Assembly: GCA_963832895.1 (NCBI GenBank)
Contig: CAWHVQ010000002.1
Span: 310,001-374,000, forward strand
Direction: 5' to 3'
Length of the DNA stretch: 64,000 bases
Origin: JAMXLO01 sp963832895
GTDB taxonomy: Bacteria; Pseudomonadota; Alphaproteobacteria; Acetobacterales; Acetobacteraceae
Position numbers and translations under genes: made by a program. This document shows, in pieces, positions 54,501 to 63,837 of the stretch. Each line of letters begins with the position of its first letter. Positions within the stretch are counted from its first letter, which is position 1. The notes beneath the pieces were generated by a model. The model was not told the DNA's origin. It ran no database searches and worked only from the letters and a program-made list of their open reading frames with translations.

Positions 54501-55151
54501 ATGGGACCGCAGGAAATCATTGCGCGGCGCATCGCACGGGAGCTGAAGTCTGGGATGCTGGTCAATCTGGGGATCGGCATTCCGACTTTGGTCGCGAACT
54601 ATCTGCCTAATGGTGCGCAGGTCTTCTTCCAGTCGGAGAATGGGCTAATCGGCACGGGCGCGATCCCAGCCGAAGGCATGGCACACCCGATGCTGACGAA
54701 TGCGGGCGGCCACCCGGTCACCGCATTGCCAGGAGCCAGCACCTTCGACAGTGCGATGTCATTCGGATTGATCCGGGGCGGCCATGTGGATGTGACCGTG
54801 CTCGGTGGCCTGCAGGTCGATCAGGCTGGGCGGCTGGCAAACTGGATGATTCCTGGCCGGATGGTACCCGGAATGGGTGGCGCGATGGATCTGGTTACCG
54901 GCGCCCGGCACGTGATCGTAGCCATGCAGCACACCGCAAAGGGTAAAGCAAAGATCGTCAGGCAATGCAGCCTACCGCTTACCTCCATACGTCGGGTGGA
55001 TCTTGTCGTGACAGAACTCGCGGTCATCGGATTTCCGGATGGAACCGCCACGCTGTTGGAAACCGGTCCTGGCGTATCCGTAGCGGACGTGATTGCCGCG
55101 ACTGAAGCCGAGATCGTGGTGCCCAAACACGTTCCAGCAATGCGGCTGTAA
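54501..55151 (+). CDS. 3-oxoacid/acetate CoA-transferase, subunit B
   Basis: This 216-residue beta subunit has 'GMLVNLGIGIPTLVANYLP' and the catalytic glutamate in 'FFQSENGLIGTG', which forms the glutamyl-CoA thioester. 'VDVTVLGGLQVDQAGRLANW' and 'GMGGAMDLVTGARHVIVAMQ' are family signatures. Substrate choice (acetate, butyrate or acetoacetate) cannot be told from the sequence. Together with subunit A it should let the cell recover acyl-CoA from acids made by Pta/AckA in the same cluster. Confidence 0.94.
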   Translation: MGPQEIIARRIARELKSGMLVNLGIGIPTLVANYLPNGAQVFFQSENGLIGTGAIPAEGMAHPMLTNAGGHPVTALPGASTFDSAMSFGLIRGGHVDVTVLGGLQVDQAGRLANWMIPGRMVPGMGGAMDLVTGARHVIVAMQHTAKGKAKIVRQCSLPLTSIRRVDLVVTELAVIGFPDGTATLLETGPGVSVADVIAATEAEIVVPKHVPAMRL

Positions 55152-55240
55152 TTCGGCTGAGATTGATGCAGCCAAAACGTCACTTGTCTGTTCGGCGGCT
55201 TGCTGCCTCAGATTTCAACAATGCAGAGGGAGACTGAGTG

Positions 55241-57405
55241 ATGCAAACCTGGCCGACCATCACCGCTGCTCAGGAGTATTGGCTCGACGCATGGCAGCGC
55301 TCCATTCTGTTTTTGGACGTTCTGCGCGAGCGTGGAAACATCTATCTGGAGCATAGCGCTAAGGAGGTGCCGCACGTTCTTACTTTCAACGCTGAACTGG
55401 TGTGCGACGGCCGCTCGTTGGAGCGACCGGTCAACTACGCTCTGGCTCGCATCATCCCTCCCGAAGGCACCAGGATCGATCCAGCGAAGGCACCGGTCAT
55501 TGTCGTCGATCCGCGTGCCGGCCACGGTCCCGGCATCGGTGGTATGAAACACGACAGTGAAATCGGTGTCGCGTTGGCCGCCGGTCATGCGTGCTATTTC
55601 ATCGGCTTCCTGCCCAATCCCATGCCGGGACAGACGATCGAGGATGTCTGTCGCGCAGAGGCGATCTTTGTCGAGGACGTTGCGGCGCGTCATCCCGACG
55701 CGGAAGGCAAGCCGGTGATCATTGCCAACTGTCAGGCCGGTTGGCAGATCATCATGATGGCCGCGATCAATCCAAATCGCACGGGTCCCATCATGCTGGC
55801 CGGCTCGCCCTTGTCGTATTGGGCCGGCGTTCGCGGCAAGAATCCGATGCGGTATCTGGGCGGCATGTTGGGCGGAACCTGGCTGACTACGCTGTCGGGC
55901 GACCTGGGCAAAGGCATATTCGATGGTGCCGATCTGGTGGCCAACTTCGAATCGCAGAATCCAGCCAATACGTATTGGACCAAGGCCTATAACGTTTATG
56001 CGAACGTGGATACGGAGAGCACACGTTTCCTGGACTTTGAGACCTGGTGGGGCAGCCCGGTCCTGATGAATGCGGAGGAAATGCAGTGGATCGCTGACAA
56101 CTTGTTCGTCGGCAACCGGCTCTCGACCGGCCAATTACGCACATCCGACGGAGTTCGCATCGACCTTCGGAATATTACTGCGCCGATCATCGTGTTCTGC
56201 TCGTGGGGTGACAACATCACTCCGCCCCAGCAGGCGTTGCATTGGGTTCTCGACCTCTACGACCACGAGGAGGAAATTGTCGAGAACGGCCAGACGATCG
56301 TCTACACGATGCACCACAGCATCGGGCATCTGGGAATCTTCGTTTCCGGCAAGGTCGCAACCAAGGAGCACGACCAGTTCGTGTCCTGCATGGAGATGAT
56401 CGACCTGCTGCCGCCGGGCCTTTACGAGGCTGTCATCACCGAGGTGGACGCGAATACCGTCAACCCCAACCTGGTGCATGGCAAGTACCTGTTCCGCCTG
56501 GAGGCTCGTACGCTGAACGACCTTCGTGCGCTGGGCGGCAACGATGCCGAAGACGACATGCGGTTCGCCACGGTCGCCCGTGTCTCCGAGATCAACCGGG
56601 GGGTGTACAAACAGTTCTTGCCCCGGCTGTGCGCATGGCCGTTACCGAACAGACCGCTGAGGCGTCTCGTGCAATGCATCCGAACCGGCTCCGCTTCGGC
56701 ATGTTCTCGGACCGGAATCCCCTGATGCAGCCGGTAAAGGCCCTGGCGGAGGTGGTCCGCAGTGGTCGTCAGCCGGTAAGCGCGGACAATCCGTTCTTGG
56801 CAATGGAGAGGGCGACCTCGTCGTGGATCACGACCTACCTGCAATCGTTCGGCGAACTCCGCGACGCGATGACCGAAACGGTGTTCCTGAATACCTACGG
56901 TTCGCCGCTAGTACAGGCCTTAGCGGGGCTTGGTACACCAGAAACTGCGCCAAGTCGGATGGAGCGAGACCTCGCCAGAGAAGCGGATGCCTCTCGGCTA
57001 CGCTCGGAACTGGAGCGTCGGTTCGAGGTGGGGGGGCCAGAGGAGGCCGCCTTGCGGGCCCTCATTTACATTCGCCTGCCGGAAGGCGTCATCGATGAGC
57101 GCGGGTTCTCCGTGCTCAGGATGATCCGAGCATCCCGCCCGGCAGCCAAGCGAAAGAGCATGGCACAGGTCAAGGAGATCATGAGGGAGCAGTACCTGCT
57201 GGTCCGGCTAGACGAGGAGCGTGCGATCAGCGCCATCCCGAAGCTGCTGGGTGCCAATGTGCCGGAACGGCAGGCAATGCTTGACGTTCTGCACCGGGTG
57301 CTCGCCGCGAGTGGCGAGTTGTCGGATGAAGGCGCCCAGCGGCTGGCACGCATCGAAGCGCTGTTCGATGCCAAGCCCGCCAAGGCGGAGGCAACCAATG
57401 CCTAA
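55241..57405 (+). pseudogene. DUF3141 (PHA-synthase-like alpha/beta hydrolase), one frameshift
   Basis: The first frame (to about 56625) has an alpha/beta-hydrolase fold with a Cys nucleophile elbow 'IIANCQAGWQ', an acid in 'FCSWGDNITPP' and His in 'MHHSIGHLG', the triad layout of PHA synthases. After 'INRGVYKQFL' a one-base deletion in gcccc moves to the second frame, 'PAVRMAVTEQTAEAS' to 57405, the normal DUF3141 C-terminal part. Joined length is about 720 residues. DUF3141 genes are often next to pta and ackA; the product may handle hydroxyacyl-CoA. The frameshift may be a base-calling error. Confidence 0.85.
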
Positions 57406-58354
57406 CGCGGTAGAGCAGCCCAAGCACGACAAATACAAGCGGCTGATCCGTGCGGCGCAGAGCCAAAGCGCGATCACGGTCGCTGTGGCGCATCCCTGCG
57501 ATGACGTGTCGCTGCACGGTGCGGTCGAGGCGGCACGTTTGCGGTTGATCGAGCCGATTCTGGTAGGTCCGCAAGCGCGGATCCATGACATCGCAGCGCG
57601 CGCTGGTCTGGACATCAGCGCAATGGAACTTGTGGGGTCGGAACACAGCCAGGATTCCGCGGCCAAAGCGGTGGAGCTGGTAACAGCTGGCCGGGCCGAG
57701 GCCTTGATGAAGGGCAGCCTCCACACCGACGAGCTCATGGGAGCCGTCGTGTCGCGTCAGGCCGGTATTCGGACGGCCCGTCGGATCAGCCACTGCTTCG
57801 TCATGGATGTGCCAAACCATCCAAATGCGCTGATCATCACCGATGCGGCAGTCAATATCGCGCCGACGCTCGATGACAAGGTCGATATCGTTCAGAACGC
57901 GATCGACCTGGCGCACGCCATGGGTGTTGACCCGGTATTGGTGGCGATTCTCAGTGCGATGGAGACCGTCAACGCGAAGGTGCCCTCGACCATCGAGGCA
58001 GCCGCTTTGTGCAAGATGGCCGAGCGCGGTCAGATCACCGGTGCGCTACTGGATGGGCCGCTCGCCCTCGACAACGCGATCAGCCCCGAAGCCGCCGCCA
58101 TCAAGCAAATCGCATCACCGGTTGCCGGACGGGCGAACATCCTGGTGGTGCCTGACCTGGAAGCCGGCAACATGCTTGCCAAGAGTCTGTCGTTCCTGGC
58201 TGGGGCAGACGCTGCCGGCATTGTGCTGGGTACGCGGGTTCCGATCATCCTGACCAGCCGGGCCAACTCGTTGTTGACGCGTCTCGCGTCATGCGCCGTT
58301 GCGGTCATGGTGGCCGCGGCTCGTCGCAAGTCCGCAGCAGCTTCGATACGGTGA
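57398..58354 (+). CDS. pta: Phosphate acetyl/butyryltransferase
   Basis: This 318-residue protein starts eight bases inside the DUF3141 end. 'AEALMKGSLHTDELMGAVVS', 'DAAVNIAPTLDDKVDIVQNA' and 'GPLALDNAISPEAAAIKQIA' are typical of the phosphate acetyltransferase/phosphotransbutyrylase family. It converts acyl-CoA and phosphate to acyl-phosphate, the substrate of acetate kinase encoded two genes on. An ATG after AGGCGGAGGC is clear. The substrate may be acetyl- or butyryl-CoA. Confidence 0.93.
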   Translation: MPNAVEQPKHDKYKRLIRAAQSQSAITVAVAHPCDDVSLHGAVEAARLRLIEPILVGPQARIHDIAARAGLDISAMELVGSEHSQDSAAKAVELVTAGRAEALMKGSLHTDELMGAVVSRQAGIRTARRISHCFVMDVPNHPNALIITDAAVNIAPTLDDKVDIVQNAIDLAHAMGVDPVLVAILSAMETVNAKVPSTIEAAALCKMAERGQITGALLDGPLALDNAISPEAAAIKQIASPVAGRANILVVPDLEAGNMLAKSLSFLAGADAAGIVLGTRVPIILTSRANSLLTRLASCAVAVMVAAARRKSAAASIR

Positions 58355-58364
58355 CGAGGGTCCC

Positions 58365-59147
58365 ATGAGTGACGGGAACATTAGGCAGGTACTTGCTGGA
58401 CAGAAGGCTCTGGTCGTTGGAGTGGCCAATGATCAGTCGATTGCGTATGGCTGTGCAAAGGCATTCCGAACAACGGGAGCAGAGCTTGCGATCACCTGGC
58501 TGAATGAACGCGCTCGGCCCTACGTAGAGCCACTGGCACAGGAGCTCGGTGCGCCGATCACCGGCGCGCTCGACGTCTCGGTACCGGGCCAGTTGGAGAC
58601 GATCTTCGATCGTATTCGGAAGGATTGGGGCAAGATCGACATCGTGGTGCACTCAATTGCCTTCGCGCCCAAGGAAGACCTTCAAGGTGGGCTGCTGGAC
58701 TGTTCGGCGGAAGGTTTCGCCAAGGCGATGGACATCTCGTGCCATTCGTTTGTCCGTATGGCGAAGTTGGCCGCGCCGCTGATGACTGACGGCGGATCGA
58801 TGTTTGCGATGAGCTATTACGGCGCTAATCGTGTGGTGGCGAATTACAACGTGATGGGCCCGGTGAAAGCCGCGCTCGAAGCAGCCTGTCGATACCTGGC
58901 GTATGAGCTCGGTCCACAAGGCATTCGGGTTCATGCCATTTCCCCGGGTCCGCTGAAGACACGCGCGGCATCAGGCCTGAAGGACTTCGAGCTCCTGCTC
59001 AATGAGGCAGCTGAGAAGGCGCCACTCGGCGAGTTGGTGGACATCATGGATGTCGGCTTCGCGTGCGCATACCTGGCCACATCGCTCGCCAGGCGCATCA
59101 CCGGCGGGACCGTCTATGTGGACGGCGGCGCCAACATTGTCGCGTGA
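58365..59147 (+). CDS. fabI: Enoyl-ACP reductase FabI-like
   Basis: The ATG 58365 gives 260 residues. The short-chain dehydrogenase fold shows the FabI cofactor motif 'ALVVGVANDQSIAYGCAKA', 'VVHSIAFAPKEDLQGGL', and the active-site Tyr and Lys in 'NYNVMGPVKAALE' (Y-x6-K), with 'VDGGANIVA' at the end. FabI completes the fatty acid elongation cycle with NADH. Its place between pta and ackA is unusual for a fatty acid gene and hints at a dedicated role: reduction of a crotonyl-type thioester in a fermentative route, which is inference. Distances of 10 and 31 bases suggest one operon. Confidence 0.92.
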   Translation: MSDGNIRQVLAGQKALVVGVANDQSIAYGCAKAFRTTGAELAITWLNERARPYVEPLAQELGAPITGALDVSVPGQLETIFDRIRKDWGKIDIVVHSIAFAPKEDLQGGLLDCSAEGFAKAMDISCHSFVRMAKLAAPLMTDGGSMFAMSYYGANRVVANYNVMGPVKAALEAACRYLAYELGPQGIRVHAISPGPLKTRAASGLKDFELLLNEAAEKAPLGELVDIMDVGFACAYLATSLARRITGGTVYVDGGANIVA

Positions 59148-59178
59148 GCGACACTATAACAGGCAGTGAGGGGTTGTC

Positions 59179-60355
59179 ATGTCCGGCTGCATAGCCGTCA
59201 TCAACGCCGGGTCGTCCAGCGTCAAATTTGCCGTCTACGAGGCCTCCGGCGAGGCCCACGTGCTGTTCCGAGGTCAGGTTGAAGGAATTGGCACCGCGCC
59301 GCATTTGACAATTGAGGACACCGATAGCCGGGTTGTCGCTGAGCAAAACTGGCCCGCGGATGGATTTCGACCATGTGACGGCTACCCGCGAATTGCTGAC
59401 GACGGGAACCAACCTGATCGAGGGAAGGCAGGTGGTCGGGATTGGGCATCGCGTCGTGCATGGCGGAATGCATTACGCCGCGCCAATTCGGCTGGACCGC
59501 GCAATTCTGGCTTCTCTGTCGGAGCTGATACCGCTGGCTCCGTTGCACCAACCACACAATCTGGCACCGATACGCACCATCCTGGACGTAGCGCCGCAAA
59601 TCCCTCAGATCGCCTGCTTCGACACAGCGTTCCATCGTAGCCAAGCACAGGTCGCGCAGGCTTTCTCATTGCCGCGACATCTCACTGAAGCAGGCGTCCG
59701 ACGCTATGGCTTCCATGGTTTGTCATACGAATATCTTGTCTCTCAGCTGCGCGCCGCTTGGCCGGCTCTTGCGTCGCAGCGACTCGTCATTGCGCATCTG
59801 GGCAACGGCGCCAGCCTATGTGCCGTACGAGACGGCCAGAGCGTCGCGAGCACGATGGGATTCACTGCAGTCGATGGTCTGATGATGGGGACACGTTGCG
59901 GTGCGCTGGACCCCGGTGTCCTGCTGTATCTCATGCAGCAGTTCCGCATGGATGCGGCATCCATCGAAGATCTGATCTACCGGAGGTCGGGATTGCTTGG
60001 CGTCTCCAACATATCGTCCGATATGCGCACGCTTCGCGTGTCGTCAGAACTAGCCGCACGCGAGGCAATTGCTCTCTTTGTCTATCGTATCGTTAGGGAA
60101 ATGGGATCGCTGACCGCCGCCCTGGGCGGGCTCGATGGCATCGTGTTTTCCGGTGGCATCGGTGAGAATGATGCCGTCACCCGCGCGGAGGTGATCCAAG
60201 GCTGCGGATGGGTCGGCGCAACTCTCGACCCGGCGAGGAACGCGAGAGGCGAGGGTCGGATCAGTGTCGACAGCTCTCGAGTTGAGGTGCTGGTCATCCC
60301 AACCGATGAAGAACGGCTCATTGCGCTCCATACCATGCGTCTGTTGGCGTCGTAG
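59179..60355 (+). pseudogene. ackA: Acetate/propionate kinase, one frameshift
   Basis: The N-terminal frame has 'AVINAGSSSVKFAVYEASGE'; after 'EQNWPADG' a one-base insertion near 59366 moves to the frame 'FDHVTATRELL', then 'GHRVVHGGMHYA', 'RRYGFHGLSYEYLVSQL', 'HLGNGASLCAVRDGQS' and 'GGIGENDAVTRAEV', all acetate-kinase motifs. Joined it has about 391 residues, normal length. It makes ATP from acyl-phosphate produced by pta. The rest of the gene is conserved, so a sequence error is plausible. Confidence 0.9.
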
Positions 60356-60495
60356 GACCGGTACCAGAAGTCTTGACGGAGCTTCCTTTGTAACAGTTCG
60401 ATCGCGATGGCCATCATCGAGCGTGATTGGCTGCATGACGGCGAGAAGGCGCTGTTCCTGGCCCGGCTGAAGGCACCGACACCGGCACCCAGCTC

Positions 60496-61368
60496 CTACG
60501 GCACTCCTGGTCGCCGATACAACAACCAATACGCGCCTGCCACTAGCACGGCGCCGCCAACGATGTTCCCAATTGTCACTGCGGCCAGATTGGTTGCAAA
60601 CCCAGTCAACGTGAGGCTAGGAAACATGGCGGGCGTTGCGTGCGTCATGTCCCAGAAAGCGTCTGACGCCATGTGCTTCACCATCAATCCGAACCCGATG
60701 AAATACATGTTGGCCACGGCGTGCTCGAATCCCGCGGCAACGAAAGCTGCTATCGGCAACACGGTAAGTATCACGCGGTGGGCTGGGAGCCGGCTGGAGA
60801 GCGACAACCAGATGGCAAGACAGACCAACGTGTTACAGAGCATGCCCAAAACGAACGCTCGTCCGAAGGGCAAGGCAGCCTTTGCTTCGGCGGTGCGCAG
60901 CGCCGTGAGGCCAAGCTGTCCTGCGCCGAACAAGTGGTGACCGGCAAGCAGTGCAAGCAGGGCAATTCCGAGGGAGCCGATAAGATTGCCGACCCACACC
61001 AGCGCCCAGACGCGCGCCACGCACGCAGCCTTCAACCGGCCACTTGCCCAGGCCATCACCATCAATACATCGCCGGTAAGGATCTGCGCTCCACCGATCA
61101 GCACCAGGCTGAGACCAAGCGCGAAGACCAGCCCGGCCACCACGCGCGCGATACCGAACGGTAGAACGCCCTCTGCCCCGGTGAGTGCGACGGTTGCAAA
61201 GATCGCGCCGGACGCAATGAAGCCGCCACCGAGAACGCCGAGAGACAGGAGGGTGAGCGCATCCTGTCCTGCCTTGGCGACGCCATCGCCCTCAGCCTTT
61301 TCGGCGATCTCCGGCGGCAGCCGCCCTTCGATGCCAGCCAAAGCGCGCGAATGCGGATTTGCCATCAA
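60496..61368 (-). CDS. focA: Formate/nitrite transporter (FocA type)
   Basis: This 290-residue protein has six transmembrane helices and the FNT motifs 'SLGVLGGGFIASGAIFATVA', 'VLPFGIARVVAGLVFALGLS' and 'FEHAVANMYFIGFGLMVKH', the last close to the FHSVANM pattern of FocA. It is a pentameric channel for formate. Its neighbour on the same strand is the exchanger gene and then pflA, so it likely exports formate made by PflB. It reads toward the end of ackA, converging. Confidence 0.93.
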   Translation of the reverse strand: MMANPHSRALAGIEGRLPPEIAEKAEGDGVAKAGQDALTLLSLGVLGGGFIASGAIFATVALTGAEGVLPFGIARVVAGLVFALGLSLVLIGGAQILTGDVLMVMAWASGRLKAACVARVWALVWVGNLIGSLGIALLALLAGHHLFGAGQLGLTALRTAEAKAALPFGRAFVLGMLCNTLVCLAIWLSLSSRLPAHRVILTVLPIAAFVAAGFEHAVANMYFIGFGLMVKHMASDAFWDMTHATPAMFPSLTLTGFATNLAAVTIGNIVGGAVLVAGAYWLLYRRPGVP

Positions 61369-61372
61369 CGGT

Positions 61373-62965
61373 TCAGCCGCCGAGGATCAAGCCAATGATC
61401 TGCACTGCGATGACCTTCACAATGGTCGCGGACGGAAATATCATAGCGTAGCCAATGTCCGGTCGCTCGGTTGGGGCCATTCGTGTGGCATACACGAGAA
61501 TCGCGGGGTTCCCGGTCGCGCCCGACGCAACGCCGAGAAGGTCATCAAAGGGAATTCGAAACAGGTAGTAACCAAACAGCAGCACGATCGCGACTGTGGT
61601 CAGGAGAACAGCTGCGCCAATGAGCAGCATCAGCGGCCCGGTCTGTGCAACTGTTGTCACGAAGGCCTGGCCCGAGTTGATGCCGACCGCCGCAAGGAAC
61701 AGTGTCAGGCCGAAGTTCCGCAACACGATATTCGCCGGCAGCGGCATGACCCAACTGATCGGTCCGGTGCGCCGCAGCCTTCCCACAACGAGGGCTACGA
61801 GTAGTGGTCCACCGCCAATGCCGAGGGTAACGGTCCCGATGCTTGGCAATGGGATCGGTACCAGGCCAAGCAGCACACCGAGCACCATGCCGAACCCGAC
61901 AGAGACATAGCTGAACTCTGCGGCAGACTTTACCGTATCGCCGAATAGTGCTCGTGCCTCCGCGATATGATCGGTCGGCACGATCACGCCAATGCGGTCG
62001 CCGATCTCCAGCATGAGCTCCGGCGTAGGCACGAGATCGACGTCATAGCGTCGAACATGCAGGACCTGGATCGAGACGCTGGAAGGAATCGGCAGATCGG
62101 CCAATCTCACGCCCGTCACGTTGGCTTTAGAGACGAAGAACCGCTGATAGGACAGATCCCCCCGATCCTTGGCGATCCTGCCTGGCTCCAGCCGACCGAA
62201 TGCAGCGGCCGTCTCGGCGATGGCGGCTTCTTCATCAGCCACGATCAGCAGCGCGTCGCCGTGTTGCAATCGAATGTTGGCGTCAGGCAAGAGGTTCCTG
62301 TGTTCATGGCGGACGCCCGAGACCTGCACACCGTCAGGCAGCGAGTTTATGAGGTCACCGAGTGTGCCGATGCCTGCGGGAAGCCGTTCGATCGTAATTT
62401 CTCCCATGTGGAATCGTGCAGGCTTGGAAGGAAAGACCGGTTTGACCCGTCGGGTAAGGAAGTAGAAGCAGAGGATTGGCCCGATCACCCCAAAAGGATA
62501 CGCGACAGAGTACCCGATTGAGGGGTCTTTGTTGCCGATGGCGTCGAGCGCCGCTTGTAGTGTAGCAGTGCTGGTCATCGACCCGGCGAATATTCCCAGT
62601 GTATGGCCGATCTGCAAGCCAAACACTGAACCCAGTCCGAGCGCCACCAGCAGTCCTGCTAGGACAGCGACGAAGGCGAGCAGATTGTACTTTCTGCCAG
62701 CACCCGACAGCCCTTCGAAGAATTGTCGTCCGTACAATATGCCGATCCCGTAGAGGAACATGATCAATCCGATGAGGCCGATGGGGCCTGCGATCTGCGC
62801 CGTCGGGGCGAAAGCCCCGATTGCCAGACCCACAAACAGCACAGCACCGATGCCGAGTGAGAAGCCAAGGATGCTGATCTGCCCAACCGCATAGCCGAGG
62901 CCAATGGCGAGAAATAGCGCGAGAATCGGCTGCGAGCCGATCAGATCGCTGATGGCAGTCAACAT
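61373..62965 (-). CDS. AspT/YidE-type aspartate:alanine-like exchanger
   Basis: The ATG 62965 (MLTAISDLIGSQPIL) gives 530 residues. Two Asp-Al_Ex membrane domains (about 15-185 and 370-530; 'FAGSMTSTATLQAALDAIGN', 'VASGATGNPAILVYATRMAP') flank two TrkA-C domains (about 205-370, 'LPDGVQVSGVRHEHRNLLP'). AspT in Tetragenococcus exchanges aspartate for alanine and builds proton-motive force; here the partner is unknown, perhaps succinate or another fermentation acid. It is four bases from focA and close to pflA, so co-transcribed. Confidence 0.92.
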   Translation of the reverse strand: MLTAISDLIGSQPILALFLAIGLGYAVGQISILGFSLGIGAVLFVGLAIGAFAPTAQIAGPIGLIGLIMFLYGIGILYGRQFFEGLSGAGRKYNLLAFVAVLAGLLVALGLGSVFGLQIGHTLGIFAGSMTSTATLQAALDAIGNKDPSIGYSVAYPFGVIGPILCFYFLTRRVKPVFPSKPARFHMGEITIERLPAGIGTLGDLINSLPDGVQVSGVRHEHRNLLPDANIRLQHGDALLIVADEEAAIAETAAAFGRLEPGRIAKDRGDLSYQRFFVSKANVTGVRLADLPIPSSVSIQVLHVRRYDVDLVPTPELMLEIGDRIGVIVPTDHIAEARALFGDTVKSAAEFSYVSVGFGMVLGVLLGLVPIPLPSIGTVTLGIGGGPLLVALVVGRLRRTGPISWVMPLPANIVLRNFGLTLFLAAVGINSGQAFVTTVAQTGPLMLLIGAAVLLTTVAIVLLFGYYLFRIPFDDLLGVASGATGNPAILVYATRMAPTERPDIGYAMIFPSATIVKVIAVQIIGLILGG

Positions 62966-62993
62966 GGGCGTTTTCCTTCGCGGGCCTTGGATG

Positions 62994-63821
62994 TCAGCGA
63001 GCGCGGCAGCCTGCGCCGCGAAAGATCTCAAGCGCTGTGCGGACCTGTGCGTCGGTCGGCGTCGGTGTATTCGACAGTCGATATTCCAGTCCGAGCGTCT
63101 GCCACTTGAACGCGCCCATCTGATGGAATGGCAGCACCTCGACCCATTCCACATTGGTCATCGGCGCAAGGAAGCGGGCGACCCTCTCGATGTTGTCGGG
63201 GTCGTCTGTCAGGCCTGGTACAAGGACAAACCGGACCCAAACTGCTTTGCCCAGCGCATTCAGCCGCTCCGCAAACCGCAGCGTCGGCTGGAGGTCCTGA
63301 CCCACCACCTTGCGATAGGTGTCGGGGTCACCGCTTTTGATGTCGAGCAATGTGAGATCAACGTTGGCGAGGTAATCATCGGTTGCCCGGTGTCCGAGGA
63401 ACCCCGAGGTATCAAGTGCGGTATGCAGGCCCATCCCCTTGGCGGCAGCGAACAGCCCGCGGGTGAAGCCCATTTGCACGAGCGGCTCTCCACCTGAAAT
63501 GGTAAGACCCCCGCCCATGGCGCGCAGTGCCGGTGCGAAGTCGCCGAGACGCCGGACTGCATGTGCCAGTTCTATCCGGGTCCCGTCCTTCAGGCGCCAG
63601 GTATCTGGGTTGTGGCAATAGAGGCAGCGCAACAGACAACCGGACATGAAGACCATGACCCGCACGCCGGGACCGTCTACGGTGGATCCCGTTTCGTAAG
63701 AGTGTATCCAGCCGAAAGTCGCCTCCTTGCCTTCGAACGACTCGGTCTCGGGCGCATCCGGTGACCGGCCGGTGCGGAGGTCGAACCGGCTGCCGACCTC
63801 CACCATCCCGTGCTCCGACAT
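62994..63821 (-). CDS. pflA: Pyruvate formate-lyase activating enzyme
   Basis: The 275-residue radical-SAM enzyme has the CxxxCxxC motif 'GCLLRCLYCHNPDTW', 'GGGLTISGGEPLVQMGFTRG' and 'TALDTSGFLGHRATDDYLAN'. It installs the glycyl radical on PflB using SAM and a [4Fe-4S] cluster. It lies 16 bases downstream of the pflB stop, on the same strand. The N-terminal 30 residues extend a little beyond usual starts. Its presence indicates strictly anaerobic use of the pathway. Confidence 0.95.
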   Translation of the reverse strand: MSEHGMVEVGSRFDLRTGRSPDAPETESFEGKEATFGWIHSYETGSTVDGPGVRVMVFMSGCLLRCLYCHNPDTWRLKDGTRIELAHAVRRLGDFAPALRAMGGGLTISGGEPLVQMGFTRGLFAAAKGMGLHTALDTSGFLGHRATDDYLANVDLTLLDIKSGDPDTYRKVVGQDLQPTLRFAERLNALGKAVWVRFVLVPGLTDDPDNIERVARFLAPMTNVEWVEVLPFHQMGAFKWQTLGLEYRLSNTPTPTDAQVRTALEIFRGAGCRAR

Positions 63822-63837
63822 GGTCCGCTGACCTTTC

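Noticed and set aside
55208..56134. 308-residue minus-strand frame
   Set aside because: Antisense to the DUF3141 gene, which has a clear catalytic triad.
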